A stretch of DNA of 64,000 nucleotides from Amoebidium appalachense. Its lineage: Eukaryota > Ichthyosporea. Positions 21,491-34,304 of the stretch are shown here, in pieces (the stretch's first letter is position 1; every line of letters starts with the position of its first letter). The DNA is taken from positions 9,114,001 to 9,178,000 of the forward strand of contig CAVNZM010000004.1 in assembly GCA_963693365.1 (NCBI GenBank). Direction: 5' to 3'. The position numbers were made by a program, and so were the translations under genes. A model generated the notes under the pieces. The model was not told the DNA's origin. It did no database searches and worked only from the letters and a program-made list of their open reading frames with translations.

Positions 21491-21555
21491 AAAACAAAAA
21501 CAAAAAAAAACGAAGCCTTAGTTGTGACTTCTACATGTTTAACCACATGCTATAA
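19664..21555. other. Gene-free region between the LTR element and the GT61 gene
   Basis: Contains a short (GT)n tract to about 19720, a non-coding stretch with no defended ORF, the palindrome array at 20216-20600, a plain AT-balanced stretch, and a C-run/A-run pair at 21417-21510. The last part should hold the 3' UTR of the GT61 gene. Confidence 0.5.
20216..20600. repeat. Array of short palindromes, consensus AGCAGAATTATTCTGC
   Basis: About twenty imperfect copies of a 16-20 bp palindrome, separated by AAA or TTTT. On the left the units are joined by AAAAGCAGAA and on the right by TTCTGCTTTTAGC. The whole array is therefore roughly an inverted repeat with its centre near 20335-20360 (ATTAATTAATTATT). 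No coding potential. Confidence 0.85.
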
Positions 21556-23079
21556 CTAGATGCGGAAACGACCAAGCATTGGCCTAGGCTTTTTTCGTGA
21601 AAGTGTTTCCGAGATAACCCGATGTACATCACCTACCAAACCAGGAATTGCTTGAGAATTCAAAAATCCAACTTCGCCTTCAGGCCCTGTGGTAAGAATT
21701 ATGGTATGATACATATCGAGATACCCAGACAGACCATAGTAACCTGAATCAAGGTGGGGGCCCATTAGCTCTATAACCGTTGCGCCTGGTGGTGCAAAGA
21801 CAATGTTGACCAAACCCTGCCCATGAGGCCCCACCACTATTTTGGCGCGGGAAAAAATCTCCTTTGTCTGGTCTAGTGTGTGCTCGGATGGAACAAAGAG
21901 AACAAGTTCGTAAGGCGGTACGAGTGCTGACTTTACGGCTTCAACTGCAATAGCCTCGTCTTCAAATCTGCGCCGCGTTGCATCCTCGCGGGAAACGAAA
22001 ATGACAAGGTTTCTGCGGTCAGAGGGTGGCCACTTGCCCTGTATGACGCTCCTGACACGGAGAAACCCCTCCTTGGACATGGTTAGAAGGTCCGGAGTTG
22101 GTGGTGCCGGATACCAACCGTGAACCAATAAACTCTTGGCATGGTAGAGGACACCACATTGAGCCACCACAATCCGTGACTGGGGCAAGCCAAGACGGTC
22201 CAAAAACCAGAATATTCTCTCGGCATTTTCTTCCTCCGGTGCTATTCGCATCAGCATTTTCACCTCGGGGTGCTCCTTTAAGTACGGCAACAGAAGGCCG
22301 ATCTTCGACAGGGTCTCCAGAACAAAATGACTAACGTGGTCCGTCCATACTTGTGCAAAATTGAGGAGCACGTCGTAGTTCTCAACCCTTGGAGGCGTTG
22401 TGATGTTCACATGTTCTTGTCGAAGCACTCCAAACTTGGGCGGGCTTGTTAGTTCCACCTCGCGGTTAAAGTACGAGACGACTTCCCACGGGTAGTTGAC
22501 ATCGCTGTGAACCATGACGTAGCCGCCAGAAATCGCAGAGACAAAAAAATTCTGGCCGCCATTATACTCGTTAAGTTTCCGTTCGAAAAACTTCAAACAG
22601 GAGTCTAACTGCTTGGTAAGTGATTGGTTGGTCGCAATGTGTGGATTGTCACGGTTGGCCACAGTTACCGGTGGCATCGCCAAGGAATCACACACCGCGT
22701 TGTACAGTAACGGGAAACTTGTGCTCCAAAAAGTATTCTGAATTCTCAGGCTCATGAGCTCGCCATCAGTCACAGCTTTCAGATCCGCCTTAACCTCTTC
22801 GCTCGTCACATCCCGTGCTGTATGGAAGACTTGCCAAGAACGATTCAGCACCCATTCTCTTGGCGAGAAATCGGACACAAAACGTGCTTGCGGAAGAGAC
22901 AGACACTGGAGCTCTAGCTCTGTTAAAGATCCGGAGGAATGTGGCAAAAAGTCACTAATGAGACCAAGGGAGTTAACGGAAAACAAAAACACGCTAACTA
23001 TCAGAAATGCCCATAAGCAACAAACGGTCACGGGTTTTGCCCAAGTGTGCTGGGACGAACACATCGTGGCTGCTTGCAT
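21556..23079 (-). CDS. Glycosyltransferase family 61 (DUF563) protein
   Basis: Intronless, 507 aa, ATG at 23079 and TAG stop at 21556. Residues 13-34 form a signal anchor (VCCLWAFLIVSVFLFSV), so it is a type II protein with its catalytic part in the Golgi lumen. The C-terminal half carries the GT61 pattern: HFVLETLSKIGLLLPYL, then FVSREDATRRR, then RAKIVVGPHGQGLVNIVFA followed by GATVIELMGP. The HG-G-N core and the trailing E of this last block are the family hallmark. GT61 members transfer xylose, arabinose or GlcNAc to N-glycans or polysaccharides; the donor cannot be assigned. It is divergent with the tandem-module glycosyltransferase gene, starts 996 bp apart. Confidence 0.9.
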   Translation of the reverse strand: MQAATMCSSQHTWAKPVTVCCLWAFLIVSVFLFSVNSLGLISDFLPHSSGSLTELELQCLSLPQARFVSDFSPREWVLNRSWQVFHTARDVTSEEVKADLKAVTDGELMSLRIQNTFWSTSFPLLYNAVCDSLAMPPVTVANRDNPHIATNQSLTKQLDSCLKFFERKLNEYNGGQNFFVSAISGGYVMVHSDVNYPWEVVSYFNREVELTSPPKFGVLRQEHVNITTPPRVENYDVLLNFAQVWTDHVSHFVLETLSKIGLLLPYLKEHPEVKMLMRIAPEEENAERIFWFLDRLGLPQSRIVVAQCGVLYHAKSLLVHGWYPAPPTPDLLTMSKEGFLRVRSVIQGKWPPSDRRNLVIFVSREDATRRRFEDEAIAVEAVKSALVPPYELVLFVPSEHTLDQTKEIFSRAKIVVGPHGQGLVNIVFAPPGATVIELMGPHLDSGYYGLSGYLDMYHTIILTTGPEGEVGFLNSQAIPGLVGDVHRVISETLSRKKPRPMLGRFRI

Positions 23080-24075
23080 CTTCAGTGACTGATGTCAAGG
23101 GGACCCGTACCTGCTGTACTGTGTTACACCGTCTGACACGCGCGGAGGAAGTTTTGATGCCACCAACCGTTTGCTCCAATCAAAATCAGTCACTGAAAAG
23201 CTAACCCCAACTTTTGGGAATGGTTTGCTTGCAGCTTCGTCGCTGGGGATCCAACCGATCGAATCGATTAGTGTTACGGCTGCTACATGCCTTCATAGCT
23301 CTAATTTTTCAAGGAGACGCGGACGATACGGAGAGCGGCTGATTACGTGAATCACCTACCCTTGACTCAGCCAGCGTCGATTTATCATACATAGGCTAGA
23401 GGACACAGTCAGTACCTGCCAGGTGTAACGGTAAGTCGGTGACGGTCTTCGGTATTGCGGAAAACAAAGTTGGCCCTTTATCTTACCGATCGGTCTGGTC
23501 GGGCCTGCCGCGGCAATAGTGTGGTCGTTCTCCGGCGGTTTCTACCAGCGGGGCTAACCGGCTTCGTAATCATGTGACACCACCAAGGCCTCCTAAATAG
23601 GGTGTGCTATTTAGGAGGCCTTGGACACCACGGTCACCACCGGGGACTGGAGTCTTGGGATTTATTCAGTAACAGTGTATTTATTAACGTCATTGTTATT
23701 TTTTTTTGCACACTGTGTATGCACATATTTCGAACAGTCTTCCCAGAAACTCTTGGAGTCACCGTACACTGCACGCTTGAGTCACTTGTGGTGAGTCACT
23801 CACGTGTTTGGGTGTAAACGGTTCCAAAACCTCGGGAGTATTTCGTGGAATGTCACTTCTGTCAGTCTGTCAAGCCAGAGCGGCGCAAAAGTTTGACAAG
23901 ACGGTGGGAACTCGCGGAACTTAGCGGCACAGTAGATACTCTATTTGGAGGGCAACGTGTTGTTTGAACTAGAAATTTGCTAATAATAATATTAGAATCT
24001 ATAGTTTTCCCGCACTGTAACAACACAAATATAATAGCTATGGAAAGGAGATAGTGTCATCAACGCGGTGCAGAC
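23080..24075. promoter_or_regulatory. Divergent intergenic region of the two glycosyltransferase genes
   Basis: 996 bp with mixed composition and none of the C/G homopolymers seen elsewhere. It should hold both promoters. Its one striking feature is the hairpin at 23583-23624. Promoter function is inferred from position. Confidence 0.45.
23583..23624. repeat. Perfect 18-bp inverted repeat with 6-nt loop
   Basis: Arms CCAAGGCCTCCTAAATAG (23583-23600) and its exact reverse complement (23607-23624) flank GGTGTG. It is the only long perfect palindrome in this intergenic region. It could be an operator, a cruciform or a small structured RNA; nothing here decides. Confidence 0.85.
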
Positions 24076-25314
24076 ATGGCGCAGTTATCGTGGTCTAACA
24101 AGGGCACTTGTGTGCCCAGGATACGGCTGTCAGCAAGAAGCATCTTGTGGCTGCTTGTAGGGTTGCTTATTGCTCGTGAGGTTTATTTGCGAACAAGAGG
24201 CACAAAGGACGTAGTTGCAGACACTGCGTGGGTGAGGACTGACGCACACAAGAAACTTCTGAGAAACGTTGCGCAGCAGATAGAGCAGACGAGACGGGGG
24301 GTGGGACAGGGTGTAAAGGTGGCCAAAAAGGTGCCTTTGACACGCTCAGCTGAAAGCCCTGCTAACCGGTATGTATCGTTCTTAAATACCTTGTTTCTTG
24401 TCTGTTGCTTGGCTGATGTATGTAACGAGCTTATAGACGATCAGTGTGGAGGTGGATGAGGGGCCGAGGGAGGGGTTTTCATTGTTTCCCCATTTTTTTT
24501 TTTTGTCAAAAAGGGGTTGGGGCCCGGAAGGAGGGGTTTTTTTTTTTTTTTTTTTTTTTTGGGGGGGGGGGGGGGGGGGGCCTGGGAGTTCGGGGAGAGG
24601 CAAGAGGAGGGGGAGAGGAAGGAAAAGAGAGCTAGGGAGAGGGAGAGGGAGAGGCAGAGAGGTGGGTGGGGAGAGGGGGAGGGAGAAAGGGAAGGGGAGG
24701 GGGAAGAGAACGAGGGAGAAAGGGGGGAAAAGGGGAGGTGGAGGTGGAGGGGGAGGGAGAGAAGGAGAGAGAGGCAGAGAAAGAGAAAGGGGGGGAGGGG
24801 GGGAGGGGCAGAGAGAGAGAGAGAGAGAAACAGAGAGATAAAGAGAGGGAGGAGTAGGAGGCAGAAGTTAGGACAAAACGTAGTACCGGCACGTTGAATC
24901 TTTTTCTTTTGGCTGGACCAGTTGTACCAGCGCACCTATGCGATAGGACTTGAGTTCTTGTGGCTTGCCCATTAACATCTTGTCAGTTTCCCAGACTTCG
25001 TTTTCGCACAAGAACCATGGACGGCCGACAATCTTTGTCTCAAGTACCCGCGTTGTACAAATTGCGATGTAACAGTAATCGTTAGAGCACGCGACCCTCA
25101 ACGTGTGGCCAAGCTACTGCTTTCTTTTGGCAGCCAAACAGCAAAAATCACACATGTTTTCGTCAGCACTTTTGGGATATCAGAAATCTCTACCAAGGAG
25201 CAGGTGTGTGCACTCTCTGCTGCTTGAGATCGGGGCACACCATGTGCAGTTTGGGTGTTGTGGGAGGGGTGTCGATGCTTGCTGGCGGATGTGCCCCCCC
25301 GGGGTGGTGTGTGT

Positions 25315-25363
<49 letters not shown>

Positions 25364-25959
25364 TTGGGGACGGGGGAAAGGGCTTATGGCACCTGTGGTT
25401 GGGATATCGGGGTCGATAGTGATAGGGGTTGATAGTAGATAGGGTGTAGGTCGTAGGTGGGAGGGGAAGGGGGGGGGGGGGGTGTGGAGGGGGGCCGGAG
25501 AGAGAAAGGTGGGGGGGGGGGGGGGGGGGGGGGGGGGGTAGTAATAACGGATCATGGACATTGTAGCTGGATCCGAACAGGGCATTAAGGGTGATGGTGG
25601 CGGCGGCGCGGGTGCCCCGGGGGGGGGGGGGGGAGGGGATGGCGGGAGGAGAAGGGGAGGAGGGAGGGGGGAGGAGAGAGAGAGTGTGTGAATGAGAGAG
25701 AGGGAGAGAGTGAGTGAGAGACAGGGAGAGAGAGGCGGGGGGGGGGGGGGGGGGGGAGAGAGAGAGTTAGAGAGGGGGGCCCCGGGGGTCGGGGTTAAGG
25801 GGGGGGGACGAAGGGGGGGGGGGGGGGAGGGAGATACCTTGTAAGGGAGGGGACAAAGGGTGAGCAGAGGCAGATGCCAAACGAAAAAAAGTCGGTGTGT
25901 GCATGTATGTGCATGTGTGTGTGCGTGTGGGCGCGTATGTGTGTGTGTGTGTGTGTCTC

Positions 25960-26009
<50 letters not shown>

Positions 26010-27521
26010 CGCGCGCGCGTGTATGTGTGTGTGTTCGTGTGTGTATGTGTGTATGTGTTTGTGTGTGTATGTGTTGGGGGGGAGAGGTGAAAAGGGAGGG
26101 GAGGGGGGAGGGGAAAGCCATCGTGAGCCTGAAGAACAGCATGCGTTAGAAAAATGCGCACACTTACAAGCGCATTCTCAACAGGTAGAGCAGGCGGTTG
26201 AAGCAGCAGCTGAGAAGAATTCAGCAATTAGTCTTTTCCATTCAACGGCCGCTCTAAACGGTGATGCCTCGGACATACTGGGGCTACAGGTACAGACACC
26301 ATATGTAGCGTTTATGGACGACAGCGTGATTCCTGGGCCCAACTATTTGGACGCACTCGCACGTGCGCTGACTGCGTGCGAGTTGCGGTGTGTGGTCGGG
26401 TCTGCCGCTGCTCATGTGCAGTGTGACGATTTGAAGAATCGGGAATCGAGATTTTGCCGTTCTCCTGGGTGAGTTGAACATGTTGAAAATAAGTGGTGTG
26501 TAGTGGACTGTGTTGCTCTATGTTTTCTTGTAATGGTGCAAGGTTTGGGTCCTGTTTTTTCGTTTGTTTTTTGTATTTATTCCACCCATTGTGAAAACCT
26601 TATTCCCCTTTTGGCAATCCAATGTATGGTTAGTGGACCTTCACAGGGTTGCGTACAAGTGAAGTTGGGTTGAGAGAGGTCACATGTTGTTTTTTGAGAT
26701 TGTGTGTGCATGTCCAGGGGGGCAAGGTTTTTCTCTTCTGGCTCAGAGAGGCAGCAGTAGTGGGATCTCACTTAAATGGCCTATACTTGCACCCCCTAGC
26801 TACAAGCCAAATCATTCGTCGTTTTGCCTAGTGTTATCACGGTTCTTGGTTACTTAGACACATACTGGAAAGACGGGATGTACATGCTTCTATTGTCGGT
26901 ATGTATCCGGTGTTAATCATGTTTCACTGTTTATCCGGTGTTAATCAAGCATTCCGGCCCGCAGTGACACAGTGACTGGTGCAAAGGTTGGCATGCTGCA
27001 CGGGGTATATATGGTGGATGCCAAGGCCGTGAAGTTGGCTTTTAGACTGCCAAAACTAAGCCTTTCAGAATCAGGTTGATATATCCCCCCCCTCCCCCCC
27101 CCCCCCCCCCCCCACCCCACCCCCCGCCTCCCCCGGGGACCCCTCCACCCACGCACCCACATCCACCCACACATCCCCCCCCCCCCCCAACCACCGCCAC
27201 CAACACCCACACATCCACCCATCCATCTCCCTCCCCCCTCTCTCCTCATCCTCTCTTGGTGTATGTGTTGTAACGGGAGGTAAATGGGTTTACTGGTTTG
27301 CATGTCGTCGAACTGGGGATGGGGGTGCACATAGACGTAAGCACACACATCCACATCTACTCAAATATAATTTTTTCCCGTCCTTGCTACACAAACGAGC
27401 ACATACGCTTACACTGTCACGTACTTAATTAATAAGCCCACGTGCACACACGCACACACACACACACACCCTAAGCAGGCACGCACGCACGCACGCACGC
27501 ACTCACACACGCATGCATGCA

Positions 27522-27570
<49 letters not shown>

Positions 27571-27670
27571 GTGCACACACACAGACACACACACATACAC
27601 GGACACATTAACTCACTAACACGTTCTCACCACACATTCACTTGCTCAGTCCGCAATTGCCCACCTACCC

Positions 27671-27701
<31 letters not shown>

Positions 27702-30357
27702 ACTCTCTCGCTCTCTACCCACGCTTACACAGGCGCATGCGTGCATCACTGTGCGTGACCATGGTACCTGTTGGCCTGTATGATGTGCTCTTTGCAGAAG
27801 CGCATACACACACGTGTGCCTTCACACCAGTACAACCACATGCACAATTTAGCAATATTATGCTAGCGATTGACACATTTGGGTTGTTTATTGTCTGTTT
27901 CGTTAACCAGCAATATCTTGTTTTTAAAAAACATGCGGGACTTTGTGCCCTTGATTGCGAAGTGAGTTCAGGGCACTCTTGATGGCAACAATAAGTAGAA
28001 TAAGACTACAGTGTTCTGGGTATACAACAGCTCAAATAAGATCAGGGTGCTTTAATAAGGAAAATAGTTAAAAGATACATACCCTGACGTGGTGAAATTG
28101 CACTATTTTATGAATTCCTTTCAAAGAGCATCTAGACTAACAACCATTTTTCCAACCATACAGTTCCCGGGGTGGAGAAAGTATCGCTCGCTGCACACAC
28201 ACTGGCCAATCTTCCGTCAGCTGTTGTCGTCGACAATCACGCAACCGATTTGGGTGCTCCTAGAGAACTCTTACCCTCTCCATCTTTACGCTATTTGGAA
28301 TCACTCGCCGCCCGTGGTTTTTCCCCGCTGGGAGAGCGTCGCGGTCATCGACAGGCAACCCATGTATTCTTTGTAGACTCTGCACCTCAGGCGATTAAGA
28401 TTAAAGATGAGTTTCTGCGTGTGCCGGCAAACGATAGACTTTTGCTTGCGTCTGGGCGTGATGGGTTTTCCACCTGCAATGCAGCTGTTCTGTTGGGCCT
28501 GGAACAGTCTGTATGCCCCCCCCCCCCCCCCCCCCCTCCACCAAAGAAAATTGCATTGCTTTTGCGATCACTCTAGCAGTAGTATTTTGAGAAAAGCCAC
28601 GGTACACAAGGGTTGCTATTGCAGTTTGATGCAGTCCTGTTGTTTGCGACGCAACGTATCATCCGATTACTGCAGAGCCCCCCCCCCCCCCCCCCCCCCC
28701 CCCCTCCTTCTAGGGTAGATGGACCCTGTTAATGATGGATACCCTGTGCGTGTTCTTTGCGAAATCTGCCTTATGGTGTTCGTCGTGAATGTGCACTTTA
28801 CACCCTGTGGCACGTTCTATTCCCCCCCCCCCCCCCCCCCCTCTTGTGCCCTCCCTGAAGATGGGCTCTGCTTATGACGCATACTTTGCGCATGGCTGAT
28901 GTTGCATACTTCAATGTTTGCCTTTGCATGTGTCCTGCACGATGCTTCTCATCGTGTATGCGTACTTCGTATCGTGTTTTGCATTTAAACCCCCCCAGTC
29001 TTCTTTCAGAGGTGTCCTTTCAGGACAGACCACTGTGTGGAGACATCTTTACTTCCATGCAACCGGGCATGGTTGCTCTGTGTCGTGCATCTGTAAGCAC
29101 ATACGCATTTTTCGCTGCACTGCATTATTTTGCACACACACCTTCACCGTTTTGCTCACCTTGCTTGCATAAGCAACCCTGCTCGTCTTTGATCAAGACG
29201 GGTTGACCCACCCAAGTTCAGTTGATGCTGCTGTCTGAATTGGAGCGTCGTATATACGCGGGCTAAGGGGTCGAAACTCAGACGCAATTGATGACTTGGG
29301 CCCTCCCTGAGGATGGGCTCTGCTTATGACGCATACTGTGCGCATGGCTGATGTTGCATACTTGAATGTTTTCCTTTGCATGTGTCCTGCACCATGCTTC
29401 TCATCGTGTATGCGTACTTCGTACCGTGTTCCGCATTCAAACCCCCCCCCCCCCCCCCCCTCTCCTCCCCCCCCCCTCCCGCCCCCGCCCTGGCCGCCCA
29501 CCCGCCCGCCCGCCCGCCTGCGTGCACCTCTTCATAACCTGGGAAGCAAAAGCAAAGGATAAGAATAAAAGCAACATGGGAAAGAAAGAAAGCCCAGAAG
29601 TGTGGGTGCCATTGGTAATGGAGGAGTGAGGGAAAAGAAAGAAGGTAAGCCAAATAACAGAAAGAGGGAGGGGGAGAAGGAGAACAAAGTGCACAAAAAA
29701 GCCCAGCTAGTGCTGTTGATGTTTACCTTTGTACGACAGCTAAAGATGGAGGAAACTTGAAGATAGTACTTTTTTTTGTTTATATGTCCTGTTCGGGCTG
29801 ACACTTGTTGGGGACTAACAAAAAATAACCTATCCAGGAATGGGCCTATATCTACGATCTACACCTTATCGAATGCTTCAGCCGCGCGATCCGATATGTC
29901 GACATTGTATCTGAGGTTATGTCCGGTGTGCAACGAGTACTTCGTGCAGTGGGTGCCACACACCTTCATGTGGTGGTGGATGGAAGTCCGGCATCTTACG
30001 GCGCGGCCCTTGGTGCTTCTATAACAGGTGTATCAGTCGATGGAATAGGGATAGGAGTTGAGTGCATGTCGGCACTATGTTCTTTAAGTTGGCTGGCGAA
30101 ACAGGACGGTGGGATGTCTGCCGGTGGTCGAGCTATCGCAGTGCCAATTAGCAACGCGCAAACTGAAGACAGGTGTGATGTTTGTATAGAGAGATGTCTC
30201 ATTAATCCTTCCCCCTTTTCCTTCAAGTTTCCTCTATTCCAACCCTGCAAGCTTGGTCGTTTTCATCCCGACACCACATCTTTTTCTGCTTGGTTTCCCT
30301 TTTGGCTAACGTCTCTGCTTCGTGCTCTTGTATGCGCGCCCGTGTGTGTATGTGTGT

Positions 30358-30401
<44 letters not shown>

Positions 30402-30494
30402 AAAAAAAAAAAAGGTGGGGGGGTGTGGGGGGGGGGGGGGGGGGGTGCCCTGGCTCCTTTCTTCCGTGAATGTGTGTGAGTGAGTGTGTGTGTG

Positions 30495-30543
<49 letters not shown>

Positions 30544-31323
30544 GGGGGGGAGGAGGAGGGGGGGAGGGGGGGGGGGAGTACTCCTGTGGTCGACAGCTTC
30601 CTTTCCTCTAGGTTTTTTCATTCCGTAGAAGCAGGAGCATTCTTTCCGTAGAAGCAAGAGTGAAGGGTGGAGAGAGAGAGGGGGGGGGGGGGGGGGGGGG
30701 GGGTATTTTGATGTTGTAAATGTTGATATTTCTGAATTTCTGAAACATGTCGAATCTAAAGTTCAAACCCTATGTCCTGCTGCTGGATTCACGGCCCTTT
30801 CTGTTCAAGCCACATTCTAACACCAGTCTTTTACATGTTTGCACTGTCAATCGTGGCTCCATCGTGAAAAATCTCATACAAGCAAACGAGGCGAGACACC
30901 AATACCGTTTGGTTGCAGCGGCTCGTTTCTAATTCTGATTTCTGCAGGGTTCTATGCACCAAGCTATACAACAACTTTTTGGATTCGGTGCCCGCCAAGA
31001 CAAAGTTTGTTGAAGGGTCGTGGGCCCTGCAGGCGCCTTCTATCCAGCGCCCATACATATCCCCTGAACGAAGTGTCACTGTCATTATGACTGTGTTTAG
31101 ACGCCCTGGAGAGTTCAAGCGTGTTCTGGCTTTGCATCTGAATCAGGTGCGTTTTTTTCTGCTTTTTGTGGGTGTGGGTGGTGCGTTGGGGTGTACAGGT
31201 GGGTGGAAGGTGAAAGGGGTATTGGGTGAATTTGTTGTCTCTGTACGGAACTGCCTGGCTAAAGGAGAGAGGGGGGGGGAGGGGAGGGGGGTTAGGGGAG
31301 GGGAGGGAGAGGGGGGGGGGGGG

Positions 31324-31360
<37 letters not shown>

Positions 31361-31686
31361 GGGAGGGAGAGAGAGGGGGGGGGGGGGGGGGGGGGAGGGG
31401 GAGGACAAAATATACGAGCTGTTGTAATTCTCGAGCGATGTTTTAGGTTGTGTGTGTATTCTCTGAGGATGATGTTTGAGTAGAAGTGCATACATGCAAA
31501 TGTTTATATACATACATAGAAGTGATCCATTCACCTGTTCTGTGCGAGTGCATAGGATTGGCCATGATGGTGGGTTCTTCTTGCCTGCACAGCTCTTGTT
31601 TTTCTTTAGGTAATTTTAAAGTTTTCCCGTGTCCTACTTTTTTTTTTTACTTGCCTTCTCCCTCTCCCTCTCTCCCCCCCCTTCCC

Positions 31687-31724
<38 letters not shown>

Positions 31725-31820
31725 TCTCCCTCCCTCCCTCCCTCCCCCTTCCCGCCCCTTTCCCATCTCTCTTCCTCTCTTCCTTCCTTCCCTCCCTCCC
31801 TCCCTCCTTCCCGCCCTCCC

Positions 31821-31875
<55 letters not shown>

Positions 31876-31984
31876 CTCCCTCCCTCCCTCCCCGCCCCCC
31901 CTCCCTCCCTCCCTCCCTCCCTCCCTCCCTCCCTCCCCCTTCCCCCCTTTGTTCCTTTTACCTCTTCGTATGCCTCCAATTATC

Positions 31985-32016
<32 letters not shown>

Positions 32017-34014
32017 TTCCCCCCCTCCCCCCTCTCCCCCCCCCCCAAATCCGTTTTTCTCTAACGTTGTTCATTCCTTGTCTTGTGATCCAATAATGTA
32101 TCTGGCTCGTGCATTTGAACAACAGCACTGCTCTCTTTTCCGTTTTATCAGCGCACACACCCTCCTGTACCGATCCATTGACATTGACACAATGCTAATA
32201 CACTTGTTTCCTTTACAGACGGCATATGTCAAGGAGGTGTGGGTCAATGCGCTTGGGGGGCCCTATGTGGACCAGTTCAAGCAGCTGGCTGCTGAGGCTG
32301 CTAGGCTGGACCCGAGGGTGAAATATTTCGGCAGCAAGCAAAACCTCGGGTATTTTGGGCGCCTGCAGCTGGGATTGTTGGCTACCACCGACTATGTGGT
32401 GTTTATGGATGACGACATCACCCCAGGACCAAGGTGGGTAGGATGTTGGTGTTTTTACTGAATTGGAAATACTGTTTGCATCGACAATGTATTGACCATG
32501 TACCAGTGAACCAGTGCATTGTTTAACCCATATCTATTCCCGCTCACTGTCCTAGATGTGCCCTCTGGTATTATCTAGGGCAGCTGGGATACACATAACG
32601 GGTATTAGCACTTGTCGGTAATAGCTGTGTGTTGGGTTGTGTTTTTGAGTTGGCCCCATCATCTCTACTTTTCAAATGTTTTGTAGTGGCGTTTCCCGTC
32701 TGCCACATGAGGGTAGTTACCTTACACGGATATACAAGCAACCAAACGTATGCCGGATCTATGGCGCGCAGTAGATTGAGACAGTTATGGAGATAGACAG
32801 CTTTAATTGGTTGGATGGCTTCTTAGGAACAGAAGGGCCTGCCACACCTAATGATATATTCTCGCCAAGTTTTCTTTTGACACATGCAAAGGTGGTTGCT
32901 CACCATTACCTATTTTTAACCCCAGATATTATTGGTACGGTTGCTCGCAAGTAGCTGGATTTAACCCAGATATGATAGGCACAGTTGTTGAATCATTTTA
33001 TTATTAGCTATATTAAACCCCAGATATTATTAAGGTGGTTGCTCACCATGTGCTTTGTTTACCCGCAGATACTATGAGCTTCTGGTCCATTCCATGGGCA
33101 CTGAGAGATACCAGGGGGTGCTTGGCTGCCGTGGGGCCCAATACAGCGGGTGTGATGCCAAGGAGGGAACCGTGTGCAACCAGCGCTACAAATCACACCA
33201 GTAGGTTTTCCCGTTTTGAAATCATCGTATTGTGAATGTGATAAGATTTCGTGTTAACAATTCATAATGCGATTGTGATACTTTCTTCGTGATGTGATTC
33301 CGGATGGAAAGTGCTGACTCCGTATATGAATGTGTTATGTTTTTTCGTGTTGCTGATTCACTTATTTGTGATAGTTTTTGGCGTTGCTAATCATGTATGT
33401 GAATGCGATAAGTTTTTCCTATCAATAAAACTGTGTGAATGTGATGCTTATTCTGTATGTGAATGTGATATGTCCATGCAACTTTACCGCTTGGTTATGT
33501 TATGTTTGATGTGCTTTTGGCAGTGGATAGAAGGACATTAGGAGACATTTGAAAAATGTGGCTGTCGGGTGCTTGCTCCCGAGACGCTAAAATAGTTATA
33601 AAGGTTGTTTTTATAACATGCTCTCAACGTGCTACTTGTAGGCCAATAAATGGTTAAATCATTTTTTTGTTATTGTTTTTAAAACTCATGTCTGTAACGT
33701 ACCACTCGCAGGCCAGGTATCGAGGTTGATGTGCTGTTTAGCACCCAGTTCATCGAGACAGCTGCGGCCCCGTTGCTATTCCGCGAAGAGCCTGTGACGT
33801 TTCTGACTGCTGAAGACATGCACATATCTTATTCCATGCGCAAGTATGCAAGCATGCGGTCGGTAAAGTTCTACTCGAGCACGGACGATAGTTTGAGGGG
33901 CTGGAACGACCCGGAGATCATGGTATGGTGTCACTATGGACACCAGACGCACACGAACACACGTGCATAAGCTCGTACGTGCACACTCATGCACATACAC
34001 AAACACACGCACAG

Positions 34015-34051
<37 letters not shown>

Positions 34052-34135
34052 TTCGCATACCAATAACACACACATGCATGCATGCACACCCGATTACACT
34101 CAAGCGCACACTGAAGGGCACATGCATGCAGAAAG

Positions 34136-34166
<31 letters not shown>

Positions 34167-34261
34167 TCGTTTTTATGCACGCAAAAGCGCCCCCTCACTA
34201 CAACAGGGATGCTCTCCTCCCTCTGTGCAGCATTAGCACACAGAAATTGCTGGATAGGACC

Positions 34262-34304
<43 letters not shown>

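Noticed and set aside
24868-25101. Minus-strand frame [17 protein letters not shown]
   Set aside because: It is antisense to exon 2 of the tandem glycosyltransferase, which has splice sites, correct phase and a matching paralogous module.
25190-26227. Minus-strand 345-residue Pro/His-rich frame
   Set aside because: Composed of C-runs and (CA)n read through; it overlaps the true exon 3 on the other strand.
31629-32096. Pro/Ser-rich frames over the C/T tract
   Set aside because: Pyrimidine-strand simple repeat in the intron between exons 7 and 8.
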